A stretch of 6,342 nt of DNA from Thiotrichaceae bacterium (GCA_027008885.1 JALVDQ010000492.1:1-6342), one strand, 5' to 3'; positions 1 through 5,600 are shown, numbered from the stretch's first letter. Program-made: numbers and translations. The notes: generated by a model not told the origin, from the sequence alone.

Positions 1-264
1 AATTCGCAGGCTGCCCGACATGCCAAGATGAATTATCGCCGTGCCTGTTTGCTGTTGCTGTTTGCTATTCAGGGCGCATTCAAGTAACAGGTATTTGCCA
101 CGACGTCGCACCGATACAATGCTTGCTCCTTCCATGGCATGAATCTCGTCGGGTACTTTCCAGCGCAAATTGGGCTGACGCACGATGACCTTTGTCACCG
201 TATGTCCTTCAACATAAGGCTGTATGCCCCGCCGGGTGGTTTCAACTTCGGGTAGTTCCGGCAT
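1..264 (-). CDS. mutM: Formamidopyrimidine-DNA glycosylase, N-terminal part (cut by window edge)
   Basis: This encodes the first 88 residues of Fpg/MutM, the base-excision repair enzyme that removes 8-oxoguanine and formamidopyrimidines and nicks the abasic site. The protein starts [14 protein letters not shown]; after Met removal the Pro becomes the catalytic N-terminal nucleophile, followed by the essential Glu. The family motif [10 protein letters not shown] (about residues 53-62) carries the conserved Lys, and [10 protein letters not shown] closes the visible part. The frame is open to the window edge, so the helix-two-turn-helix and zinc finger lie outside. A short Gln run (SKQQQQTG, about residues 67-74) sits in the loop before HLGMSG and looks like a small lineage-specific insertion. 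The ATG (264-262) overlaps the stop of the upstream DUF4340 gene as TAATG, which suggests translational coupling. The family call is near certain; full-length integrity cannot be judged. Confidence 0.95.
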   Translation of the reverse strand, partial: MPELPEVETTRRGIQPYVEGHTVTKVIVRQPNLRWKVPDEIHAMEGASIVSVRRRGKYLLLECALNSKQQQQTGTAIIHLGMSGSLRI

Positions 265-803
265 TATTCTTCTGTCGCGGGTTTTAGTTCTGGCAAAGGC
301 TGAGGTCGAAAGCCTTCAACCCCCATTTGCATCAGCCCGGAAACCGTCTCGTCAACCAGATACATTTTGTCACCCTTGCGAATAAAACGCTTGCGGGCAA
401 CCGGGTTCAATTTGCCAAAAATGTATTTTACGCCATTAAAGCTGATGCTAAGACGCTCTTTATCCAGCCCGTAACGGGCAAGATCCTTGTCCTTAAGGTC
501 ATAACTGCTTTCTGCATTTTCAGACAACAAGGTAAAAAGCTGTTGCACCCTGCGCTTGTCAGCAATAAATTCTTCTGGTTTGACGACTTTCCAGATGCCT
601 TTGCTGTTTTTCAGAATGACATCATCATTTTCCTCAAAATGAATCACAATCTCATTTGCATTATCACCAATCGCCTTATCATAAAGAGTGGCATAAGTCT
701 TGCCCTGCTCCTGTTTGCGTGTTGCAATAAAAAAAACCAGCGCGATAACAATCAGCAACAGGATACTATTTTGAATCAGGCGTTTTGTGTTTTGTGTTGA
801 CAT
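264..803 (-). CDS. DUF4340 domain protein with N-terminal membrane anchor
   Basis: This is a 179-residue protein. Residues 11-27 form one hydrophobic helix preceded by a basic residue pair (KR), so the rest is probably periplasmic, held by an N-terminal anchor. The body has DUF4340 hallmarks: [26 protein letters not shown], an [13 protein letters not shown] helix, the DLARYGLD signature (about 107-114), a beta-strand with [10 protein letters not shown], and [11 protein letters not shown]. From general knowledge, DUF4340 proteins often accompany GldG/ABC-2-type transporter genes, with mutM sometimes next to them; no such transporter is in this window, and the neighbour upstream is the PIN toxin pair instead. 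The biochemical role is unknown. The stop overlaps the mutM start by one base. The start has only a weak purine stretch (AAAGA) upstream, so expression may depend on upstream transcription. Confidence 0.85.
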   Translation of the reverse strand: MSTQNTKRLIQNSILLLIVIALVFFIATRKQEQGKTYATLYDKAIGDNANEIVIHFEENDDVILKNSKGIWKVVKPEEFIADKRRVQQLFTLLSENAESSYDLKDKDLARYGLDKERLSISFNGVKYIFGKLNPVARKRFIRKGDKMYLVDETVSGLMQMGVEGFRPQPLPELKPATEE

Positions 804-830
804 AATTGATATGATCTTTAGTTACTTATT

Positions 831-853
831 TGGCTACTTTCTTTCTTCCTGTC
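831..853. repeat. Direct repeat, left copy, flanking the PIN toxin-antitoxin pair
   Basis: These 23 bases read TGGCTACTTT-CT-TTCTTCCTGTC. The copy at 1650-1670 is the same apart from a 2-base deletion. The two copies, in the same orientation, enclose the PIN/DUF6364 module. I read this as a trace of how the module was inserted or how the 3' end of the neighbouring lipoprotein gene was duplicated. The match is seen directly; the mechanism is inference. Confidence 0.6.
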
Positions 854-867
854 GCCTGCCACGCTTG

Positions 868-885
868 TGGAGCAACTTGTTATGC
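868..885 (-). other. attC-like half-site after the PIN toxin gene
   Basis: On the minus strand, five bases after the toxin stop codon, the sequence reads GCATAACAAGTTGCTCC. This resembles the start (R'' and L'' boxes) of an integron attC site. A short palindrome CCAC-GCTT-GTGG (859-870) overlaps it. The site shares TAACAAGTT-x-CTC with the site after the ParE toxin at 6132. No matching right half (L'/R') is seen within 100 bases, so a functional attC is not shown. Confidence 0.35.
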
Positions 886-890
886 CTTTA

Positions 891-1310
891 TTATTTTTCA
901 AGCTGGATTATACTCCAGAGCTCAGCAGGTGTATAAGCGGATATTTGTTGTTCTTTATAATCTTTTGTATTACGGGTGACAATTAAATCTACATTGTCAC
1001 AAACTCCCGAATAAAATTGAACTGCATCTTCGAAGTCTTTAAATTTTGAGTTTAAAGCTAATTGTAGAACTTGCTCATTTACATCACAGATTTGGAACAT
1101 GCCAAGTAGCTTGGAAAGCTCATTCCTTGCAGTTTTTCTATTATGAGATTTAGTAATTAAATAGTCGATTGTTGTTATTGTAGTTGCACATAAATAGCCT
1201 TTAATTTCTTTTTCTTCCACTAGGCTTACCAGACCAGCAGATAGCTCCACAAACGGCTCTCTGTCCAGCAAAACATCAAGAATGATATTTGTATCAAATA
1301 ATACCTTCAC
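891..1310 (-). CDS. PIN-domain toxin (VapC-like RNase) of a type II toxin-antitoxin pair
   Basis: This is a 139-residue single-domain PIN protein, probably a metal-dependent RNase that cleaves RNA when its antitoxin is lost. The N-terminus MKVLFDTNIILDVLLDR has the first catalytic Asp (D6) in the usual DTN motif. A later FKDFEDAVQ segment (90-98) supplies the central acidic residues, and VDLIVTRNTKDY (107-118) is the typical closing strand with D117. The length and the DILAV-like start fit the PIN_3 subgroup. The start is GTG (1310-1308), not ATG: it lies in the 4-base GTGA overlap with the antitoxin stop, with GGAGG ten bases upstream, and it gives the family's normal N-terminus. Antitoxin-first order with overlapping frames is standard for this class. 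The cellular RNA target cannot be predicted from the sequence. Confidence 0.88.
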   Translation of the reverse strand: MKVLFDTNIILDVLLDREPFVELSAGLVSLVEEKEIKGYLCATTITTIDYLITKSHNRKTARNELSKLLGMFQICDVNEQVLQLALNSKFKDFEDAVQFYSGVCDNVDLIVTRNTKDYKEQQISAYTPAELWSIIQLEK

Positions 1311-1543
1311 AGGTATTTATCCTCCAGGTGCTGTTTGTAGTCATCTATTCCGGATGAATCTGATTTAATTATACCTATTAATGAACTCGTAACAGGAGCA
1401 ATTGGTTTTGTTTTATTGTTTTTCGTAAAGACCCTAAAATAGTCAGATACTACCTGTGATAAGGATTTCCCCTGTTCCCTGGCATGTTCTTTAGCCTGTT
1501 CGATCAGTTCACTTTCTAATCTTAATGTTAACTTTGTTTGCAT
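1307..1543 (-). CDS. DUF6364 family antitoxin (ribbon-helix-helix-like)
   Basis: This 78-residue protein is the partner of the PIN toxin. The N-terminal part, MQTKLTLRLESELIEQAKEHA followed by KSLSQVVSDYF (to about residue 36), fits a ribbon-helix-helix DNA-binding fold: a basic/hydrophobic beta-strand (KLTLRL) and two helices. After a polar linker, the C-terminal SSGIDDYKQHLEDKYL matches the usual DUF6364 ending and should be the toxin-binding tail. The ATG (1543-1541) has AAGGAAG seven to eight bases upstream. The stop overlaps the toxin GTG as GTGA. The protein probably represses its own promoter, where a 12-bp palindrome covers the -10 box (see 1570-1604). The gene is visibly more AT-rich than mutM or apbE. 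Confidence 0.85.
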   Translation of the reverse strand: MQTKLTLRLESELIEQAKEHAREQGKSLSQVVSDYFRVFTKNNKTKPIAPVTSSLIGIIKSDSSGIDDYKQHLEDKYL

Positions 1544-1569
1544 GATAATACTTCCTTGACGTACTTTTT

Positions 1570-1604
1570 TTATAATTATAATGCGTCATTTGCATTTTTG
1601 GGAC
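1570..1604 (-). promoter_or_regulatory. Promoter and palindromic operator candidate of the PIN/DUF6364 pair
   Basis: On the minus strand a perfect TATAAT (1580-1575) lies 31 bases before the antitoxin ATG. A weak -35 candidate, GTCCCA (1604-1599), is 18 bases upstream of it. The -10 is embedded in the perfect 12-bp palindrome TTATAATTATAA (1570-1581). A symmetric site over the -10 is what autoregulation by a ribbon-helix-helix antitoxin would need. AT-rich palindromes also occur by chance, so the operator role is inferred. Confidence 0.5.
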
Positions 1605-1616
1605 AAATTCTCCGCT

Positions 1617-1645
1617 TGTCGGGTTACGCTCAGGCTAACCCAACA
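1617..1645. repeat. Palindromic intergenic repeat (GGGTTA...TAACCC type)
   Basis: Arms TGTCGGGTTA (1617-1626) and TAACCCAACA (1636-1645) pair with one G:T-type mismatch around a 9-base loop, CGCTCAGGC. I recognise the pattern (G)TTGGGTTA-loop-TAACCCAAC as a repeat scattered between genes in many Proteobacteria. It lies just downstream of the lipoprotein gene, so its RNA hairpin could help end or protect that transcript. There is no T-tract, so it is not a classical terminator. Confidence 0.6.
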
Positions 1646-1649
1646 TGCC

Positions 1650-1670
1650 TGGCTACTTTTTCTTCCTGTC
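1650..1670. repeat. Direct repeat, right copy, overlapping the lipoprotein gene's 3' end
   Basis: This is the partner of 831-853, lacking two bases in the pyrimidine run. It contains the stop codon and the last codons (DRKKK tail) of the lipoprotein gene. The left copy therefore looks like a duplicated 3' end of that gene, now placed beyond the toxin-antitoxin pair. Confidence 0.6.
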
Positions 1671-2102
1671 TTTTTTAACTGGCGCAGCGATGCCATAAGT
1701 CATTCGCATCAGCTCGCTACTTGTTGGTTCAAGCAGGGTAAATGACAGTTGCGGCAGTAATTTTCCCGCATCATCATAAATATAAACCTTGTTATCAATT
1801 TTGGTATAAACACAACTGCGCATTTCATGGCGATCAGACGGGCTCAGGTATTTATAATTGCATTGTCCATTGGGCTCAAAGGCAAATTCCATGCGGAAGC
1901 GGCTTGCCGGAAACTGCCGACTCCCCGCAGGACGGAAGATATTCGGTGTTTTTGCGCCATGCTGTTCTTCATAAGAATGCACCCAGTGCTGATAAAAGCT
2001 GGCATTATCCCTGGGCTTGCTACCCGTCACCTGACTGTCAAGACCCGCAATAGCACAACCCGATAAAAATACGGGCGATAAAAGTATAATCAGTTTTTTC
2101 AT
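1653..2102 (-). CDS. Small predicted lipoprotein of unknown function
   Basis: This encodes a 149-residue protein whose start is fixed by a strong AGGAGG (2108-2113) five bases before the ATG at 2102-2100; a longer reading from 2138 would bury the signal peptide. Residues 1-16, MKKLIILLSPVFLSGC, form a lipoprotein signal peptide with lipobox LSGC, so the mature protein should start at Cys16 and be membrane-anchored. The next residue is Ala, not Asp, which favours the outer membrane. The body has FYQHWVHSYEEQ (about 36-47), RPAGSRQFPASRFRMEFAF, and a C-containing strand pattern (GQCNYKYLSPSDRHEMRSC). This resembles a recurring family of uncharacterised bacterial proteins with W-HSYEE and FP-SRFR motifs, perhaps lipocalin-like, but I cannot assign a function. 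The two later cysteines (in GQCNY and RSC) could form a disulphide. The C-terminus is very basic (KKDRKKK) and lies in the direct repeat at 1650-1670. Confidence 0.8.
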   Translation of the reverse strand: MKKLIILLSPVFLSGCAIAGLDSQVTGSKPRDNASFYQHWVHSYEEQHGAKTPNIFRPAGSRQFPASRFRMEFAFEPNGQCNYKYLSPSDRHEMRSCVYTKIDNKVYIYDDAGKLLPQLSFTLLEPTSSELMRMTYGIAAPVKKDRKKK

Positions 2103-2107
2103 TGTTA

Positions 2108-2113
2108 CCTCCT
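2108..2113 (-). promoter_or_regulatory. Ribosome binding site deciding the lipoprotein start
   Basis: AGGAGG on the minus strand lies five bases before the ATG at 2102-2100. It is the best Shine-Dalgarno match in the window and argues for the start that puts MKKLIILL at the N-terminus. Confidence 0.85.
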
Positions 2114-2120
2114 GGGAGTT

Positions 2121-2163
2121 TGTCCTCTGATAACCCATCCCCCCTGTTTTTCACATATTTTTG
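2121..2163. repeat. Imperfect direct repeat, copy 1 (degenerate copy of the apbE tail)
   Basis: This stretch (tgtcctctg, cccatc plus a C run, a T run, then atattttt) matches 2253-2293 over about 45 bases with a few substitutions and indels. In the minus-strand frame copy 2 ends apbE (VKYIKKGGDG-stop), while copy 1 reads QKYVKNRGDG without a stop. It looks like a duplicated remnant of the apbE 3' end, now in the leader of the lipoprotein gene. Confidence 0.5.
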
Positions 2164-2184
2164 CATGGCTCGTATTGAGAAACA

Positions 2185-2221
2185 AAACACGGGAGTAATA
2201 GTTAACGCGCCACCCGTGTTT
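2185..2221 (-). terminator. Possible rho-independent terminator after apbE
   Basis: Perfect 9-bp arms AAACACGGG (2213-2221 read on the minus strand) and CCCGTGTTT (2193-2185) enclose a 19-base loop, followed on the minus strand by a T-rich TGTTTCTC tail. It lies 41 bases past the apbE stop and before the lipoprotein gene. The long loop and interrupted T-tract make it a modest candidate; partial attenuation is as likely as full termination. Confidence 0.45.
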
Positions 2222-2252
2222 CTCATACTCAACGCAGACTACATGCTCCCTC

Positions 2253-2293
2253 TGTCTTCTGTCACCCATCCCCCCCTTTTTTTATATATTTTA
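2253..2293. repeat. Imperfect direct repeat, copy 2 (apbE 3' end)
   Basis: This is the partner of 2121-2163. It contains the apbE stop codon and last codons, including C7 (2270-2276) and T7 (2277-2283) homopolymers. The offset between copies is about 132 bases. Confidence 0.5.
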
Positions 2294-3311
2294 CTAATAA
2301 ATTAGACCAGCTTTTAAAGCTGTCTGCATCCCTGATAATCATATTTGCTTTTAGACTGTTTTGCAGGATAAAGCGTTTACCCTTGATTTCTCCCATAACC
2401 ATAATGGCTGTCGCATAGGCATCAGCGATCATGCAGGATTTGTGAACAACCGTAACCGAAGCCAGTTTGTGGGTGACTGGTCTGCCTGTTTGTGGATTGA
2501 TGGTATGCGAAAAACGCACCCCGTCCTTGATGTAATAATTACGGTAATCGCCGGATGTGGCAACTCCTGTATCACTTATCCGGAGGATTCTGGATGCTGC
2601 GGCGCGAGCCTGCTGCGGTTGTTCGATGGCAATTTTCCAGGCTTCACCCCTGGCGTTTTTGCCTTTTGCCTTTATTTCTCCGCCTATTTCGACAAGGTGG
2701 TTCAGATAGCCTTGCTTCTCGAGGTAGGCACTCAGCTTGTCCACAGCAAAACCTTTGGCAATCGCAGACAGATCAATCTTTAAACCTGCACTGTCCTTTT
2801 TCAGGGCTGGAGGTTGAAGCCGGGCATGGAGTTTGTCATATCCTGTTTCCGCCAAAAGAGCTGTGATTTGTTTGTCAGATGGGAGCGTATATTGTGTTTT
2901 GGAGCCGAAGCCCCACAACTCCACAAACGGCAAGACGCTAATATCAAAGGCTCCCTGAGTGCGCTGGCTGAGCTGCTGCGCATTGTCTACCACGAAGGCA
3001 AAATCATGCGAGACTTTAAACCAGTCTGTTTTTTGGTATCGGTTAAACTGTGATATTTCAGAATCCTGTAGGTAAGTAGACATTTGCTGATTGATTGATT
3101 CGAGCAGCGTTTCAATACGTCTTTTGAGTTCTTTTGCATCGCTTACATTAACTGGCGTTGGCGCATCTTTAGTTACCACAGTGATGTGGTAGGTCGTCCC
3201 CATGGTATGACCGGATAACTGCAGTTTTTTTTCTGCTTTTGAGCACCCTGATAAAAGGCTCGGCAAAACAAGCCAAACAGCAATAAGCAAAAAATGAAAG
3301 CTTTTATACAT
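2262..3311 (-). CDS. apbE: FAD:protein FMN transferase (ApbE), lipoprotein
   Basis: This is a 349-residue periplasmic flavin transferase. From family knowledge, ApbE cleaves FAD and attaches FMN through a phosphoester to Ser/Thr of target proteins such as NqrB, NqrC or RnfG/RnfD. Residues 1-23 are a lipoprotein signal ending in lipobox LSGC (Cys23). Conserved blocks follow in order: SGHTMGTTYHITV (33-45), FDISVLPFVELWGFG (122-136), IDLSAIAKGFAVD (179-191), LVEIGGEIKAKG (206-217), ATSGDYRNYY (251-260), SHTINPQTGRPV (268-279), and the Mg-binding ADAYATAIMVMG (296-307) with Asp297. The length is normal and no key motif is missing. The start codon has AAGG directly against it (AATAAGGATG), too close to be ideal, so initiation may be weak or coupled to gspC, whose stop is 35 bases upstream. 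No flavoprotein target is encoded in the window. The extreme C-terminus lies in a G7/A7 homopolymer zone and may be variable. Confidence 0.95.
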   Translation of the reverse strand: MYKSFHFLLIAVWLVLPSLLSGCSKAEKKLQLSGHTMGTTYHITVVTKDAPTPVNVSDAKELKRRIETLLESINQQMSTYLQDSEISQFNRYQKTDWFKVSHDFAFVVDNAQQLSQRTQGAFDISVLPFVELWGFGSKTQYTLPSDKQITALLAETGYDKLHARLQPPALKKDSAGLKIDLSAIAKGFAVDKLSAYLEKQGYLNHLVEIGGEIKAKGKNARGEAWKIAIEQPQQARAAASRILRISDTGVATSGDYRNYYIKDGVRFSHTINPQTGRPVTHKLASVTVVHKSCMIADAYATAIMVMGEIKGKRFILQNSLKANMIIRDADSFKSWSNLLVKYIKKGGDG

Positions 3312-3346
3312 CCTTATTGAGCAAAGACTGTGCGGAATAATTCAAA

Positions 3347-4288
3347 TTAAAAGCTATGCTCAATGAGGATTTCCTGATTTCCACGCTTAACTTTTACCGA
3401 TACGTCGGCTGCCTGTGAAAGTTCTGCAAGCACATGAGCGCCTTTATTGGCATTGTCAAGAGTAATACCGTTAACCTCAGTGATAATATCATTAGGGCGA
3501 AAACCTAATTGGCGGAACAGGTTTCGATCACGCCCCGGCTGCACACGAAAGCCAATAAATTTGCCATTTTCGATTGCAGGCGAAGGTGTAGCAATATCCA
3601 TTAATTTGCGCGGATTAGCCATGACCTGCTGACGAAAGTTCGCCAGGTCGGGGGGGGGACTCGCAGGCTGGTTTCTCATTTGGGGCGGCTGTCTATTGAC
3701 CCCGGGGAAATTGCCCGGACCGGGAGAGAAGCGGGGATTAGTGTTGCTTGCTGTTTTTGTGCGGGACTTGTCGTTAAGCTTTTTGACTGGCAAGGCCAGC
3801 TCTTCTTGCTTGCCGTTATTGTCCAGAATCACTTTTTGCGGCAATATCTGAAGAATGGTAACGCCGTCTTCCAGCTCATCCCCTTTTGCATAAACCTTCT
3901 GCCTTCCGTTATTTGAAGAAATAAGCGCAAAACCATCTCTGGATTTATAAGCAACTATGCCGTGCAACTTGAGGTTCAGTTTTTTCGGTACAACCACGGG
4001 AGCAACAGGCTCTTTTGGAGGTTTCTTGACAGGCTTGCTTACCTTTTTGACCTGACCAAACAAATGCTGCTGGGCAATTAACTTGCCATAATTGACTTTT
4101 TGTTTGGTACTATTATTTAACTGGGTCACGATGGGTGACTTGGTATTACTCAGCACTTTTTCTGGCGTAAGGATTAACCACATTAATTTTGCCAGTGAAA
4201 TACCAAGCGCAATAATTAACAGGATACTGACAAAGTTTGCTAGCCTGGGCTTTGAGTTTGAATTTAAAGTTGCAACCGCTGCGTTCAT
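3347..4288 (-). CDS. gspC: Type II secretion system protein C (GspC) with PDZ domain
   Basis: This is a 313-residue inner-membrane protein. GspC links the inner-membrane platform of the type II secretion machine to the outer-membrane secretin GspD. It has a short cytoplasmic N-terminus, one transmembrane helix (about 18-40), a Pro/Lys-rich spacer (83-101), a homology-region domain (about 102-167: LNLKLHGIVAYKSRDGFALIS ... VYAKGDELEDGVTILQILPQKVIL, where the GD-turn and ILP are typical), a second Pro-rich linker (about 185-215), and a C-terminal PDZ domain (about 240-313: FRVQPGRDRNLFRQLGFRPNDIITEVNG). The order and length fit GspC rather than the shorter PDZ-less forms. gspD is not adjacent: apbE follows and purC precedes, so this is an orphan gspC whose partners must lie elsewhere. 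The ATG has no clear Shine-Dalgarno. A 9-base homopolymer within the second linker is described separately. Confidence 0.9.
   Translation of the reverse strand: MNAAVATLNSNSKPRLANFVSILLIIALGISLAKLMWLILTPEKVLSNTKSPIVTQLNNSTKQKVNYGKLIAQQHLFGQVKKVSKPVKKPPKEPVAPVVVPKKLNLKLHGIVAYKSRDGFALISSNNGRQKVYAKGDELEDGVTILQILPQKVILDNNGKQEELALPVKKLNDKSRTKTASNTNPRFSPGPGNFPGVNRQPPQMRNQPASPPPDLANFRQQVMANPRKLMDIATPSPAIENGKFIGFRVQPGRDRNLFRQLGFRPNDIITEVNGITLDNANKGAHVLAELSQAADVSVKVKRGNQEILIEHSF
3650..3658. repeat. G9/C9 homopolymer inside gspC
   Basis: Nine consecutive G on the plus strand encode Pro211-Pro213 of GspC on the minus strand. The run lies between the homology-region and PDZ domains. A one-base slip would keep the membrane anchor and homology region but lose the PDZ domain, so the tract is a candidate for phase variation. 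It is equally a place where a sequencing error could occur; as given, the frame is intact. Confidence 0.8.
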
Positions 4289-4317
4289 ATTATTTTATTT
4301 TTTTGGATTATTGCGCG

Positions 4318-4323
4318 ATTATA
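4318..4323 (-). promoter_or_regulatory. Candidate -10 box for gspC
   Basis: A perfect TATAAT on the minus strand lies 29 bases before the gspC ATG. No good -35 hexamer is at 16-18 bases: the closest windows read GGTAAA, TGGTAA or ATGGTA. The promoter is therefore supported by one element only. Confidence 0.4.
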
Positions 4324-4404
4324 ACGCCTAACTCGACATTTTACCATTAGAGACAACACAATAATAAGCCCTTTCTTGCCAAGCCTGATACATCAAAGCA
4401 CTCT

Positions 4405-4424
4405 AATAATCGCCAATAATCGCC
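4405..4424. repeat. Two tandem copies of AATAATCGCC between purC and gspC
   Basis: A 10-base unit is repeated exactly twice, with a partial third match (CGAATAATTG) at 4435-4444. It lies in the 167-base gap after purC and before the gspC -10 box. It may be a protein-binding site or plain slippage; the sequence alone does not decide. Confidence 0.6.
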
Positions 4425-4455
4425 CGAAAATGGCTCGAATAATTGCTGTGCCGCC

Positions 4456-5340
4456 CTATCCAAGCAACAGCTCTGCAACTTCCCGATATTTTTCAGCACT
4501 TTTAGCTATTACCTCTTTGGGCAAGTGAGGTCCGGGAGGAGTCTTGTCCCATTCCATTTGTTCCAGATAATCCCTGATATACTGCTTGTCAAACGATGGC
4601 GGACTGATTCCTGGTCGATATTTGTCAGCAGGCCAAAAACGTGATGAATCGGGTGAGAGAATTTCATCAATCAGAACCAGGCGACCATGTTCATCCGTAC
4701 CAAATTCAAACTTGGTATCGGCTATTATAATCCCTCTGGAAAGCGCATAATCAGCAGCCTCCGAGTAAAGCTCAAGACTAACCCGCCGAACTTCTTCGGC
4801 AAGGAAGCCGCCAATCAGCGCGTGCATCTTTTTAAAACTGATATTTTCATCATGCTCTCCCATCTCTGCCTTGGTCGAAGGTGTAAACAGCACTTCAGGT
4901 AGTTTATCAGCCAGCTTTAAACCGGCGGGAAGCTCAATGCCACTTATCTTGCCGCTATTCTGATAGTCTTTCCACGCTGAACCGATAATATAACCGCGCA
5001 CAATTGCCTCAACGGGTAATGGCTTTAATTTTTTGACAATAACACTGCGCCCTTCGAGCATTGCTTTTTCACTTTTGGTCAACTTTAAATTATCAAGGGT
5101 GAGATTGCTAAAATGATTGCTGATAATATGCGAAAGCCTGTTAAACCAGAAATTGGAAACCTGGGTTAACACAATACCTTTATCAGGAATGGGATCAGGC
5201 AAAATCACATCAAATGCCGAAAGACGATCGGTTGTGACAATGAGCATGTGCTTGTCATCAACATTATAAATATCACGAACCTTACCCTTGGCAATGAGTG
5301 GCAAGTATTTTAATTTGGTTTCAAAGACAGGCTTGCTCAT
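4456..5340 (-). CDS. purC: SAICAR synthase (phosphoribosylaminoimidazole-succinocarboxamide synthase)
   Basis: This is a 294-residue cytoplasmic enzyme that joins CAIR and aspartate with ATP to form SAICAR in de novo purine synthesis. The ATP-site motif GKVRDIYNVDD is at 19-29, followed by TTDRLSAFDVILPDPIPDKG (36-55). The other signatures are IVRGYIIGSAWKDY (113-126), FTPSTKAEMGEHDENI (152-167), IIIADTKFEFG (204-214) and LIDEILSPDSSRFW (223-236). At 294 residues it belongs to the longer form of the family, about 50-60 residues longer than the E. coli type. All expected motifs are present and it appears intact. Upstream on the minus strand I see only a weak GGATTAAGA Shine-Dalgarno and no convincing promoter. 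It is transcribed away from the ParDE-like pair. No hairpin-plus-T terminator is evident between it and gspC, so read-through is possible. Confidence 0.97.
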   Translation of the reverse strand: MSKPVFETKLKYLPLIAKGKVRDIYNVDDKHMLIVTTDRLSAFDVILPDPIPDKGIVLTQVSNFWFNRLSHIISNHFSNLTLDNLKLTKSEKAMLEGRSVIVKKLKPLPVEAIVRGYIIGSAWKDYQNSGKISGIELPAGLKLADKLPEVLFTPSTKAEMGEHDENISFKKMHALIGGFLAEEVRRVSLELYSEAADYALSRGIIIADTKFEFGTDEHGRLVLIDEILSPDSSRFWPADKYRPGISPPSFDKQYIRDYLEQMEWDKTPPGPHLPKEVIAKSAEKYREVAELLLG

Positions 5341-5519
5341 ATGAATGTCTTAATCCATGAATTTTATTAAAACGCAACTTTATCATTTTAACGGAACAAG
5401 AAAAATAGTAAAAAATAACGTAACTACCCAGATTGCCCTTTATTTTGCCCAATAGCTGCGTTAAAAGTGCTCATTTATACTTAGAATCTCAAGTTTCGGA
5501 GTTCAAAAAACAGCACAGT

Positions 5520-5529
5520 CTTGTTAGCT
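5520..5529. repeat. Left member of a 10-bp inverted repeat flanking the ParDE-like pair
   Basis: CTTGTTAGCT is the exact reverse complement of AGCTAACAAG at 6132-6141. The two lie just outside the toxin-antitoxin pair: 81 bases before the antitoxin ATG and 4 bases after the toxin stop. In a gene cassette this would be the position of the preceding core site (GTTAGCT resembles GTTRRRY apart from one base). Confidence 0.45.
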
Positions 5530-5551
5530 GTCTGCGACGCAAAAGCGATAT

Positions 5552-5600
5552 TTCCCAATCATGACTTTGTGGTGTATTATTGAACCACATTTGACAAAGT
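5552..5600 (+). promoter_or_regulatory. Promoter and nested inverted-repeat operator candidate of the ParDE-like pair
   Basis: A -10 candidate TATTAT (5575-5580) has TTCCCA (5552-5557) 17 bases upstream as a weak -35. Around the -10 lie nested inverted repeats: TGTGGT (5568-5573) with ACCACA (5584-5589), and ACTTTGT (5564-5570) with ACAAAGT (5594-5600). Symmetry centred on the -10 suits repression by the antitoxin dimer. A TTGACA at 5591-5596 is too close to the gene to serve it as a -35. The rest of the 258-base gap back to purC (5341-5598) shows no gene. Confidence 0.5.

Noticed and set aside
327..800. 157-codon open frame on the plus strand
   Set aside because: It is antisense to the DUF4340 gene, its translation shows no family features, and it has no ribosome binding site.
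2038..2232. 64-codon minus-strand frame overlapping the lipoprotein start
   Set aside because: It has no supporting motifs; its only recognisable part is the short echo of the ApbE tail, explained by the direct repeat.
2102..2305. 67-codon plus-strand frame in the apbE/lipoprotein gap
   Set aside because: It consists of pyrimidine-rich repeat sequence with no ribosome binding site and antisense to the apbE tail.
2361..3053. Overlapping plus-strand frames opposite apbE
   Set aside because: These are shadows of a well-supported minus-strand gene.
5341..5420. Promoter for purC
   Set aside because: Several AT-rich hexamers are present (for example TTGTTC and TAAAAT), but none gives a -35/-10 pair with acceptable spacing and match.
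5341..5598. Small RNA or riboswitch (for example a purine riboswitch) upstream of purC
   Set aside because: I saw no conserved purine riboswitch core and no stable multi-stem structure by eye.
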